26,840 nucleotides of DNA from the IMG/VR virus record IMGVR_UViG_3300004369_000118, positions 1-26,840 of that record, one strand, 5' to 3'. Below the pieces are notes generated by a model that worked only from the letters and a program-made list of their open reading frames with translations, was not told the DNA's origin and did not search any database. This stretch comes from a virus. Positions within the stretch are counted from its first letter, which is position 1. Each line of letters opens with the position of its first letter. The position numbers and the translations under genes were made by a program. Shown here one piece after another: positions 14,801 through 23,900 of the stretch.

Positions 14801-16320
14801 GGAACTTGATCAGTTTGATTGTATGTGTTGGCGAGAGTTAAATTGACATATGTCTGAATGTCATAAAGATAAAGATCCCAATCAGTTGCATTATCTTCGT
14901 ATGGAGCATCTGATACTCCAAACCAATATACTCTTGCTTCACCAACTTTTGTAGTTAAACCCGCAGTACTTGCGTTAGTTGTGTTGGTATTTCCTCCAGC
15001 GTTTCTCCTTTCACCATATAATTCAATAATATTATTATTGGTGCTGCCAGATCCACCTGCAGCAGTGTCACCAATGTTTATATAAGGTGTTCCATGAACA
15101 TTATTGACTTTGACTAAACTACCAAGAGCAAATGGAATTAATGATCCATTTATTTTTTTGGTTGTTCTTGGTTTCTGTACGTCGATGACTGTAGAACCTA
15201 CAAGATCAACGTCATATCCTCTAACGTATGCGGTGCCAGCAGAGACTCTGACCCCCATCAAATCGTCGCTAGGTGTATTTCCTTGGTCGGTTACTTCGTC
15301 CTCTCTGAAGAGACCTCCATTGCCTGTCTCGTTATTTAAAGTATCAACAACATCTACAATAAAACTATCTACAGCGTAGTTTCCAGACTCTTCGAAAGTT
15401 CTTTTTGCGAAGTAGTCTTTGATTAAATTATAATTTGATTTATTCTGTAACTTCTTGATTACTCCGTCATCAACTCTTACCAGTTCTACAAAACTGGTAT
15501 CTTCAATATCTGTAAGTAACTTCTTGGTTAAATTTAAACTAATTTTTAATCTATCTGCACCAGGTGCAGCATAGTTTGTAAATCCTTTTGCATTGTCATT
15601 TAGAGACTGATCCTGATCTGAGTTTACAATCTCTTCTACGATATCAAAACCAACTCTATATGACGGACTATTGTCATATGGATCAAGAACAACTTGTGAG
15701 TTTGGAACGTCTACAAATGTTCCTCTAATGAAGTAAACACCTTCTGCAACACCAACAGCATATCCAGTAGAAGCAGCATTTACCGCATTCAATGTGAATA
15801 CAGTATCCCCAGAAACTATTGAAGTATTACCATAAGTGACATTTTCTTGAAGAATTAATGTTTCACCATCCTCAAATTCTACACTGGAACCGTCAACACC
15901 ACCATCTTGATACTTAACAAACAGAGTAATTTCTTCTACACCTTCTTCTGGTGGTAAAAGATATCCCTTTACTGCTGCACTAATTTCAGAACTTTGACCT
16001 TTTACTTTCGCACCTTTGCCGTTATTTCCATTTACAATAGAATCAAGGTATACTGTAACATCAATACCTAAATGGTCTGGATTGACCTTTACCGTTGTGA
16101 ATGCATTGTCACATGTGATTCCACCAGGAATCACCATAGAACCCTCTTTGAACATGTGACTGCCAAAGGATTCTATCTGATTCTGTAGAATCGATTGAAG
16201 ACCTGTTAATTCCCTAGCCTGTACTGGATATCCAGGTTTAAACAGAACCTTATAAAAATTATCTGCCTTATCAAAGTCGTCATAGTAAGGACTTACGTTT
16301 AAATTCGTCTTTTGTGGCAT
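8899..16320 (-). CDS. Giant DUF4815-type baseplate-region structural protein (2473 residues)
   Basis: The N-terminus matches what I remember of DUF4815: S-P-Y-Y-D-D-F-D at 10-17 and P-G-Y-P-V-Q-A-R-E-L-T-G-L-Q-S-I-L-Q-N-Q at 29-48. Later DUF4815-like landmarks are a G-H-R-H-Q-F-C-D-Y-S segment near 964, C-S-D-L-L-D-F-R-P-R-V near 1030, and R-R-F-T-M-R-D-I-G-K-L-E-D-R-I-E near 1130. A Thr-rich run (about 1350) precedes N-V-Y-F-N-A-N-G-L-R-P-F. D-P-L-A-Q-S-F begins a beta domain near 1640. G-V-G-Y/G-E-G-F repeats follow (about 1890-1945), and the end is a jelly-roll-like domain finishing F-R-A-I-A-L-A. It starts 3 nt after gp8, where T4 carries genes 9 and 10. Baseplate role is inferred from context. 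Confidence 0.9.
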   Translation of the reverse strand: MPQKTNLNVSPYYDDFDKADNFYKVLFKPGYPVQARELTGLQSILQNQIESFGSHMFKEGSMVIPGGITCDNAFTTVKVNPDHLGIDVTVYLDSIVNGNNGKGAKVKGQSSEISAAVKGYLLPPEEGVEEITLFVKYQDGGVDGSSVEFEDGETLILQENVTYGNTSIVSGDTVFTLNAVNAASTGYAVGVAEGVYFIRGTFVDVPNSQVVLDPYDNSPSYRVGFDIVEEIVNSDQDQSLNDNAKGFTNYAAPGADRLKISLNLTKKLLTDIEDTSFVELVRVDDGVIKKLQNKSNYNLIKDYFAKRTFEESGNYAVDSFIVDVVDTLNNETGNGGLFREDEVTDQGNTPSDDLMGVRVSAGTAYVRGYDVDLVGSTVIDVQKPRTTKKINGSLIPFALGSLVKVNNVHGTPYINIGDTAAGGSGSTNNNIIELYGERRNAGGNTNTTNASTAGLTTKVGEARVYWFGVSDAPYEDNATDWDLYLYDIQTYVNLTLANTYNQTDQVPLTSYIRGLSSGATGYLSASIGNSYSLTQTSGRFLIGEQVIINENEQYKTAITGMTIYDTSDIKSVFQDADALNTSLHTNFIADTVLYEQELERFGIKDQLVVSGGNTGRVSGRNFADGEGGIKVSSIIKYQTGTQDPTYNVVTEIRADGTTVTLASAPASIDKVNANAVTNGSYTFSLMVPRIRQYGFNGLYATLPVEKIASVDLANSELTITKQITGKSVTSNSLTLTVADAIDVNAGITSVFFETFDAERYTITEDDGTVVQLKSGMFTLGANGNSVTFNGLPNNGAVTVQATLKKRGVTNKTKDFTRSNTVSIVRTSGVSEVTGLTTSKYYGTRIEDNEISLNVPDVVSIRAIYESTNTSAPVLDKLTFATGLALDQNVIVGEKIVGQDSRAVAQVVSKTSNSVSYVKLNTNNFAVGESVKFKDSAISAVIQEITPGSYVNRTANYRLDKGHRHQFCDYSRIIRRQGSAVPSRQLLVVYDAYAVGSNNTGDIFTVNSYSQDRFTSDIPTLPNGLRCSDLLDFRPRVAAFNPATTNASPFAFSSRQYEYNYKYVVSPDETSFMGYSYYLPRIDLVTINRLGEIEVIKGEPADKPQAPVLADDAMEIAQILLPPYLFNPTKDPKVLLRDNRRFTMRDIGKLEDRIETLEELTSLSMLEMNAKTLEITDANGINRFKSGFIVSDFRDKSLCDPRLSTIDISKEGATAIAPVDFWSMGAQLALDPGIDVDQADMSQNLTLLDRNIRKTGDLLTLDYQEVGWIDQPHATNVENVNPFNVIVFVGGVVLDPQSDNWVRTIYVDDHRTESTGAQWTQEANVTRDVDNKTEYVTYKKGGGRGETATRAFTTTTITTTTKYTPKLQGPSREFNYVEDVKVSGEADPWMRSRNVYFNANGLRPFSKHYLYLDSQQVDIIPKLCEIEMVSGSFRVFENANIFDSTGKKIGYIRVQKPNHKFGDTSRPDIGAGLGSPAVLVEEYSVDPYDRNRPAPGDAYSPTSRLINFGVRALSTDEKFYGYVERGSRVIGETSGAVATITRAELVSDNWGDIVANFFFRDPNSNPLPPVRVKSGTKTVKVTAVPPNTVVLPGSTVFASEALGTYSGSGSILTQETSRVSVRNPPKPAARKTEVEVQVKAPHRDPLAQSFTVDGRGAFLTSFDLYFATKDPGAKIYVELRTMELGTPTSFLVQDYTQVALNPDDININEANPFEPVPTRIRFPSPVYLEANKEYAIVILSPASDGYEMWTATMGKKTVRTTNLPDVQNVVVTKQYIGGSLFKSQNGTIWTASQYQDLTFKLYKAKFVPSGTVTFYNSDVLPKGDNSSKLQDNPIEGLPRKLKLPISGTLNANVRPGVKVTEGSSGSNITGFVENIGGPAVSGTGNVSIASSGVGYVNSSSISSVPLYSLTGKGTGAQATITTNAFGNIQSVNITSVGEGFVPGETVGIVTSSMGTASQQKGSGAKITITGVGNPDSLYLTNVQGENFTNTLAVHHYTDPNNESTRTSSGVTVNGSSSIVDDRYTGNVFRIKQQNHAHHGGNNRILIEDVLPDTEKTTITSNFGENDTIVSVANTTIFARFEGIGTSRGYALLNNEVVSYSAISAGSGGAGTLSIDARSINNSSKSSHTVGESIQPYEVNGVSLTRINTSHNIPSTYYRSENSNLDNYYLEFDRSTASPTVRSTGSGMLNFASQKGFGGNTVGISQNFQFSTIEPMFNVITPGKGTAANALVRTISGTSAGGNEVSFIDQGFEPVTLNKVMNLRTPRMVASRVNELARLSALPRNKSLSMRVEFSSTDENLSPVMDMQNATFVLGRNKSNSPIIDYVDDPRSNNIDGDPHGAIFVTKTISLAQPATSLRVMIAANRQEDADFRVFYKLLKADSSEVDQKFVPFPGWDNLIDDNGDGFGDRVIDPQKNSGRADAFVSPNDFEGFSEYQFTANNLDQFTAFAIKVVMSSKNESTPVRLKDFRAIALA
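10440..10650 (-). repeat. G-x-G-Y/F repeats in the 2473-residue protein
   Basis: Two consecutive units, S-G-V-G-Y-V-N-S-S-S-I and G-E-G-F-V-P-G-E-T-V-G-I-V, are joined by G-A-Q-A-T-I-T-T-N-A-F-G-N-I-Q-S-V-N-I-T. They share the framework of the gp14 repeats (G-x-G-Y, an A-x-A-x-I strand, then x-I-x-x-I-x-I-T). Confidence 0.75.
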
Positions 16321-16323
16321 TTT

Positions 16324-17883
16324 TTAAAATTCCAGTATAATTTTGAGGTCTTCTTTTTGGCGTGCGTTTCTAGCAATGCTAGCTCTGTTGTCGAGATAAA
16401 TTAATTGTCCCGATCCTTTATTTATTTCAGGAACCGCCATTCCACTAGTGAAGTTAACACCAAGATTAATTAATTTTGTTCCTGTTGGATTTGTAGTAAT
16501 CCCCGCAAATGCTGTATCAATTGCTGCAGAAAAATTAGAAGTTTTTCCGCTGATTACATTTGATGAAGATTCAAAATTATATGGTCTTCCATTGGTGGAT
16601 ATACCAGTATAATCTTGTTGATCAAGAGTGGTCTGATTATAGAATAGAGATCTATCTCTAAAATACTTCAGAACCTTTGTTTCAAGATCATAAGAAGCGA
16701 CATAACCAAATGCCTTCCCTGTTCCATTTGCAACTACTTGCTCAATCTTTTCACCAATTTTTGGTGTTCCTGTAATTGATGAGAATTTGAAGGAACTAAG
16801 ACCAGAGAACGTATTCTCTTGGTAAACGTCATTTGTACCAACTTTAGTTGGATTCTTTACAATTCCAACTTGAGCAAAACTGGTATCTACTGGGAAGTCT
16901 TTTGTAGAATCATCAAATCTTGCATAAACTAAAACCTTATCGGTTCCTAGTTCTGTATAAACATCAAATCCATGACCTTTTGAAGGTGGAATAATTGGCA
17001 CCAATTTAGCACTAGTACCTGTAGTGTTGGAATTGATTGATCCCAAATCTACAAGTGCATAACTATAATCCTTACCACCAGAAGTGACAACGGTATTGGT
17101 GATTTTACCACCTTCTACGTCAACTCTTACTTTTCCTCCAGTTCCATCACCAATGATATTCATTTCTTGACCCAAACCATTTGCATAGTTTGAACCAGAT
17201 CTTTCAATGTATACCGTTTTAATTTGGTTCTCATTAACACTAGAATCTGCAGACTCTCTAATAGATCTTATTTGAGAATCTGTACTAGTTGTCCAACTAT
17301 TTGGTACAGTAATGTATTCTGTAGAATCAAATTTGATAATGTCACTTGGACTAATAGTAAACAGATACTTCCAAATGTATCCGTCACCACTATCGCCAGC
17401 TCTTGTTGGTTCTAAATCGGTGAAAGTTGGTTCGTCCTGAGAGACATTTCCTTTTGGACTATCTCCACTGGATCCATTTTCAATACAGATATAAACCCTG
17501 TAATCACTATTCATTACATAGTAGTTTGCATCATATAATCTAGATGCATTCGTCAAAGGTGCTGGATTGAGAATGCTATAATCATCACGATACATTTCAT
17601 ATCTACTTCCAGCGATCCAATCAATTCTTCTAACCAGTCTTCTTACATTAGCAGAAGTTATTCTTTTTCCATACAAAATAACATCACCAGCATGACTATT
17701 GTAACTAATGCTATCAATAGGTGATGGTGGGTTTGTATTCCAAGCGGTGGTTCTACCATAACCAACAACAGTTGGATTTGGTAGACCCACAGTTATATAA
17801 TATGAGTTAGAAGAATTTTCTACTGACTCAACAAAATTGCTGGCATTCAGAATTCTAAATTGATCAGTAACAATTGCTGACAT
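16324..17883 (-). CDS. gp8: Baseplate wedge protein, T4 gp8-like
   Basis: gp8 is a dimeric component of each baseplate wedge. The strongest T4 match is D-G-Y-I-W-K-Y-L-F-T-I-S-P-S (167-180) followed by T-E-Y-I-T-V-P (188-194), next to T4 D-G-Y-V-W-E-Y-L-F-E-I and N-E-Y-I-V-V-P. The C-terminus I-Y-L-D-N-R-A-S-I...L-K-I-I-L-E-F also aligns with T4 M-I-Y-M-E-N-R-P-P-I...I-N-I-L-F-T-F. R-L-V-R-R-I-D-W (82-89) corresponds to the T4 R-R-D-W region. At 519 residues it is longer than T4 gp8 (334), with an insert rich in G-x-x-Y turns (about 228-280). It has its own late promoter box 17 nt upstream of its ATG. The large DUF4815 protein follows after 3 nt. Confidence 0.95.
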   Translation of the reverse strand: MSAIVTDQFRILNASNFVESVENSSNSYYITVGLPNPTVVGYGRTTAWNTNPPSPIDSISYNSHAGDVILYGKRITSANVRRLVRRIDWIAGSRYEMYRDDYSILNPAPLTNASRLYDANYYVMNSDYRVYICIENGSSGDSPKGNVSQDEPTFTDLEPTRAGDSGDGYIWKYLFTISPSDIIKFDSTEYITVPNSWTTSTDSQIRSIRESADSSVNENQIKTVYIERSGSNYANGLGQEMNIIGDGTGGKVRVDVEGGKITNTVVTSGGKDYSYALVDLGSINSNTTGTSAKLVPIIPPSKGHGFDVYTELGTDKVLVYARFDDSTKDFPVDTSFAQVGIVKNPTKVGTNDVYQENTFSGLSSFKFSSITGTPKIGEKIEQVVANGTGKAFGYVASYDLETKVLKYFRDRSLFYNQTTLDQQDYTGISTNGRPYNFESSSNVISGKTSNFSAAIDTAFAGITTNPTGTKLINLGVNFTSGMAVPEINKGSGQLIYLDNRASIARNARQKEDLKIILEF

Positions 17884-17900
17884 CGTTATCTTTTTTTATG

Positions 17901-17908
17901 TATTTATA
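17901..17908 (-). promoter_or_regulatory. T4-type late promoter box TATAAATA
   Basis: This is a perfect minus-strand TATAAATA in the 30-nt gap between the giant protein and gp8, ending 17 nt before the gp8 ATG. That spacing would give a transcript leader of only about ten bases. The sequence after the box is A-rich with only a weak purine Shine-Dalgarno. Confidence 0.75.
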
Positions 17909-17913
17909 TCTGG

Positions 17914-20900
17914 TTATTGGATGTAGAATGGTAAAGAATTATCGATTTCAAGACTTACACCATCTGCGCGTGGTTTTCTGGAACGTACTGCCCCAGTCTT
18001 ACCCTCACCGAAGTTTCCTCTTCTTTGAATAGTTGGGAACGTTGATAATCCAGCATCTACAGTCAAACCAGTGACACCAATGGAAATTCCATTGGATCTA
18101 TTGTCGTAATTATATATTCTTCCCCAGGAAAGATATCCAAGTGAAGTTGTTAATCCTGCTTGAAGATCATCAAAATTGCCACTTTCAAGAATTCCAATTA
18201 CTGGACTGTTTGAATGAACATTACAGATAATTTCTGCATTTGAAGAAAGACTTGTTATAGAACTTACAACATAAACGTTATCCAAGAATGTTGTTCCAAT
18301 ACCAACAACTGCAGAATCACTGCTGTTTACAGAAGTAACGCCATTTCCAATGGTTGTGTCGTAGATCATTACAGGATAACCTGCAAGGAGATCTAATGCG
18401 TCTGAAGCAACATTTGCTTCACCATTTAAACCATAATCTGTCATTGCACGGAAGTTAAACTTAAGTGCAAGTGGGTGACCACCAACACCAGTAGTGGTGC
18501 TGATTCCAGTTATGATTCCACTAAATCCTTGTACATTCTGTACAGTGGTGATGGTCTCATAAGTTGGAGTGGGAAGTTCAGCAATAATTCTTGGTGGGTT
18601 TGTATTTGTATATCCGAAACCAGGATTTGTGATTGTAACTGCGGAAACTTGACCATTTGTGATTGTTGCAGTTGCAGTTGCAGTAGTTCCAACACCAACA
18701 CCAACTTCTTTAGGAGCAGAGAACTTAATATCAATTGTGGAAGTTGTGTATCCTGCACCGACATTATCAATAGTTACTGCCGAAACTGTACCCGCAATAG
18801 AAACTGTGGAAGTAAATGCTGCAGAAACTGGTTCGTTTGAATCAACCATGAATGCGTCAAATGTGAATGATCCTGAGTTTAGATCAAGAATGATTTCGTC
18901 ATAATCAAAGAATTGTGCATTATCTACGAATATTTCCGAAGAAGAAGGTGAAACATCACCAATAATTCTTGCAGTTGGGAATACTTTAGTTTCAAGTACT
19001 GGTCTAACTTTGCTAATAATATCACCCTTCACATAGATATCTTTCTTCTGCTTAATCCAGTCAAATGGTCTAAAGATATTATCATTTACACCTGGACCAG
19101 TATAGATATCAGTTTCAACAATATCAGATCCAGTAATTTCTGTGATAGATCTCTCACGAAGTTGATCTTGAGTGTCATTATATGCAGGATGCTTCCTTAC
19201 AAATAAGTCATCACCAACTTTAATTGTTTCGGTAGTTTCAACTTGAAGAACATCAACACCGTCTATCCCAACATAGAAGAAGATATCAATCTTGTCATTT
19301 ACCTTTGGTGCCTCACTGAACAGGAATGAGGTTCCTCCAGTAAATTGATATGAATATCCTGGAGTTTGCAGTACACCATTGACGAATATAACAAGAACAG
19401 AATCTAGGTCAATAGCAGAGGAAAGTGGATTGTTAGGATCTAATTCGAAACTTAAGAGTTCTCCATTGTAGTAAAGTGGGAATCTCTTTCTACTTCCATC
19501 TTGATATCCAAAGACGCTATCAATATAATCCATTTCACCAAATGACCAGGAAGCAAATCTATCACTAAATGTTTCTACAACTTCAAGTTGGAAATCGGAA
19601 ACTGGTGCTGCAAAGTCTTTTGCAGTGACCAGACCAACTACCTTCATAACGTCACCTGGCTGGAAACCATATCCAGATCTTGTAATCTTAAATGTGTCAA
19701 TAAGGAACAGTGTAGATCCAATACCAACACTAGTATTTGCTGATCCTACTGTCAGATTAAGCAGGAGATTTCTTCCAACTTCTGTAGTTGCTCCAACACC
19801 AAGTCTGGAAACACCAACAACTTGCATGTTCTCATAGTTTGGTTCTGGAATAATCACTGAAGGATTGACATATCCTTGACCAGGATTTGTAATCGAGAAT
19901 GATAAAGTTCCTCCAGCACCAACTACTGCTTCTATGACAGCACCAGTTCCAGCACCACCAGCAGAACCAACTCCAACACTAATTGTATTTGTAGTATATG
20001 TGGTAATTCCAAGTGTTGCTCCAGCAGCTGGATCAGTAGATCTTGGGTATGGTTGCTCGGTGAAGAAATCATCATCGGAGCAAGTAAATACCAGACCATC
20101 TGTAGCAATTCCGATAGTATCACTGGTGGTTAAACCATGATTTGGAATTGTTAATTGGAGAATACCAGTATGTGGGGTAAACTTTGCTTTACTTGGGGTG
20201 AATGGACCACCAGTGCTTGCAGTAATGCTATCAGAAGCAGATCTTACGAATCTGTGCTCATATGCAATATCTGTAATTCCAATAGAAACTGGTGATCTAT
20301 AACCAGACCCAAAGTTAAGGTCAAAGAATCTTGCTACTGTTCCACCAGACTCATATGTGTGAGCAATTGTGCTTGGTCCGACATTAATTGCAACACCTGT
20401 TGCAGAAATAATATTATCAACGTCTAAGGCATAATCATAATCTGGGAAGATTGTTGTTGTAACACCTGCATGTGCTGAAGCACAACTAAATTCAAGATTA
20501 GCAAGTTTTACTCTGTCTCCACCACGTAGATTGTGTGAATCTGTTGTTTCAATTTCAAGGATTCCAGTAACTTCATTGTAAAGTGCTGTACTGATTGAAA
20601 CTGAACCCGTGTAAGTGTTGATTCCAATAATATTTGTAATTTCACCTGAAGAATTCTTCTCTGCCTTAACTTTTGCACCAACCAAAGGTGCATATCCAAG
20701 ACCAGGTGTAGAACCCAGAGAAACAATCAAACCACCTCTTGGAAGTTGATTCTGGTTAATATCAAATTCTGATAAAATATAAGATCCGTCAACAGAAGTA
20801 ATACCAGTGTAAACTACACTTGTAATGCCTGCAGCAGTGTCTCTTTCAATATCGTAGTTGTTTCCAGCGTTGTTATCTGTTGAAGGAGTCTGGAAAACAC

Positions 20901-23900
20901 CGTTGATGAACAGAATTCCATTTCCTGGTTCAACGCCAGTTGTATCAGCACCACCAACTTTCAGTGTGTATGTCTTACCAATACCAGTAAATGAATCCGA
21001 AATATCATCGAATATCATATTGGTATCATAATTAGATCTCAAGAAAGTTCTTCCTGAGAATGAAGCAGTCACATAGGGAAGATTGCTCTCATTTCTTCTT
21101 GCTCTATTATTTCCTTTTGGTGGTTCAATGAAGAATACTTCATTCTTTACAATGTTGATAGCACCTCTGTATACTTGAACAGTAGATCCATCTGTGTGTG
21201 ATGTTGCTGCTGTTCCAACAGATCCTCTCTCAACAGAAACTGTTGGGAATGTTGCAGCAGCACCAGCGGCAATAAGACCATTGATTGGACCAAGAATTTC
21301 TCCGCCAGAGTTGGTACTAAAACCAACTTCAACAACTTTCATATATTCTTCATCAATTTTGAGAAGATCTCTTGGTTGAACCGACGAAATTCCACTAATG
21401 TTGAAGGTTGAAATGCCTGCAGGAATTCCTCCAGCAAGATAGTGACCATTAAAGTCTAACTTGTGGTTGACAGGAGTAAATGTAATTGGTTGCTGTACAA
21501 TACCATCAATCGCAATAACAGTTTTACTTAATTTCTTAGTAAATTCTAATTCGTGAGCATTTCCAAGTCCAGGATCAGTAAAGGTGACAGAGATTCCTGC
21601 TCTTGCAAATTCAGGAGTTGTTGCTAATTTGAAAGTATCTGGGGTCAGTGCAATTGGATAAACTTTTTCTGGAAGTTTATCGGTGACAATTCCAAGATAA
21701 TTTGTAGTTGCTCCAATTCCCATTGAAGTTTGTCCAACTCCAACAAAGGTAGAAACTGGATTGTACAGAACTTCTTCTGCTGTGTTAAAGAAGTGATCTG
21801 GAAGTGTAAAGAGACCAGTTGCATAATTTAATTTTGTGGTATCTGAAGGATCAAAGGTCTTCACATAAATTGGTTTTCCATTATGAGTAATTGGGAAGTT
21901 TACTCTATTTGCTCTCAGACCATTCAATCCATCAAATGCTGAAAGGAATAAGAGTTGATTGGAAGGACCATAAGAAAGTGGATTTGCTTGGTTATCAAAA
22001 TCCATTTGTCTATAGAAGACTTCATTGAAAGACTGAAGTTCTACATCGTATGGAGAGTCTGGATAGAAGTTCAAGTAGAAATTCGTTCCTACAATTTCAC
22101 TACCGAATGTTCCAAGACCAGTTACATTATTAACCGCAGAGAATGGTCCTGGAGTAACAGTTACTTCAAGATCTTTTGCATTTGCCAGGATATTAACTTG
22201 GTGTATCGCGGAAGTTTCTCCAACCGAAACACGAACAATTGAAGCTGCAGAAGAAATTGTATTAATATCGAATGTTCCTGCTCTTACAATATCAGTACCA
22301 AATCCAACAACAGATTCAAGTCTAGCACTTCTCTCTGTTCCCGCTGGTTGATTATTCAGTAAGAATCTGTATGTTCCAATACCTGCAGTTGTGTTGCCAA
22401 ATCCAATAATATTAGTTCTATAATCAAGTGTGTCAGTTTGACTGAAATTGCGTCCTCTTACGGAAACAATACCAGAAACAGAATCATAGGTTGCAGTTAC
22501 TAATCCAACAGAAGAAGCACTGTAGGTTTGTGTATTGTGATCAAAATAGTACTCACTTACGTAAGTATCAGATCCATCAAAGTCAATTACTGCTTCAATG
22601 TAATTTGTCTCTCTTGTAAATCTATTAGTGACCTCAATGTTTGCAAACAATCCTCTGAAGTCTGCGTCAGAAAACTCTGCCAGAGTTTGAATATCATTTC
22701 CACTTGGTACACTGCTAACACCAACAAATGAAGCAACAAGATCAACACAACCTATTGATTGTGTACCAATTCCAGTACTTCCTGCTGGAAGTGCTTGGTA
22801 AAGGTATGTTTTCTTTATGATCTTTATGTCATGATCTGTTTCATATGGATCTGTTGGTGTGAAGATGAGGGTCTTTCTTCCGAGATCATCAATATCTGCA
22901 CTAAAATCTCCAAGTTTTCTATTTGAGTAGGTAGTATATTTTTCAAATAAGAAGATATCGTTAGTTGAAGATTGTACAATAAGTTCTGATAATTGGACAT
23001 CATCGGTGTCTGGATCAACAATCTGAATTGCATATCTTACATGGTTATCAACAAAGTCAATCTCTTCAATTTCGACGAAGGTATCTTTAAATCCTCTACT
23101 AGAGAACTTGCTACTAATGTCGTCATGAGTGAGAACTCTATTTGTTCTACATTCGATGTAATCGGTAAGTTTTCTGTTCTGAATTTGCAGAGCATTTGAT
23201 TGTGGAAGACCACTGATTGAACTTACTCTTGGATCAACATCTACAGCATTATCAAAGTAGTTAACTGTGTCAACTCTTCTTTCATTGACGACATCCAAAA
23301 TAACAATTGAAGTTGTTGATCCACCAAGACCAACACCACTGGATGCTTCAGAAGTAACTCCAACATCAGCAAAGTTCTTCAAACCTGCTGGGTGAATAAT
23401 GCTGTTTACTGGCGCGGAGAGTTCATTCCATGTTATTGGACTCTTGATTGAATATGAAAGATTCTGATAATAATCATTATTAGGAGTTACTTGATAATCT
23501 TCACTAATCTTACCAATATCATTACTCCAACCAAGATCTAATCTTGAAGAGTAATCAACGGTAAACTTGGATCTCTTTCTATCTACAGAAGTTACATCTG
23601 CAATAGCTCCACTGTTGATTCCTTTGATTTTATCACCTTTCTTAAGGTTATATCTTCCTCTAACCTTAATATAATCTTCTCTTACCAGGGAGACAAAAAG
23701 ATCTTCTGCACGGAATCCAGTTCCAGTATTGACAAACAGTTTCTCATTGTCTGAGAACACTGCTCTCTTCTGATTGACATTAATAATTGGATAATTTTCT
23801 TCGTTTACAATTGTTGCATATCCAGACTGATATGTTTTTGCAATACCAGCGTTAGTTGTAAGACCAACTCCAGTATCATCAACAAGTTGGAATGTCAGTG

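Noticed and set aside
16419-16426. AATAAATA (minus strand) inside gp8
   Set aside because: It has one mismatch to the late box and lies within coding sequence near the end of gp8; such AT-rich octamers are expected by chance in this base composition.
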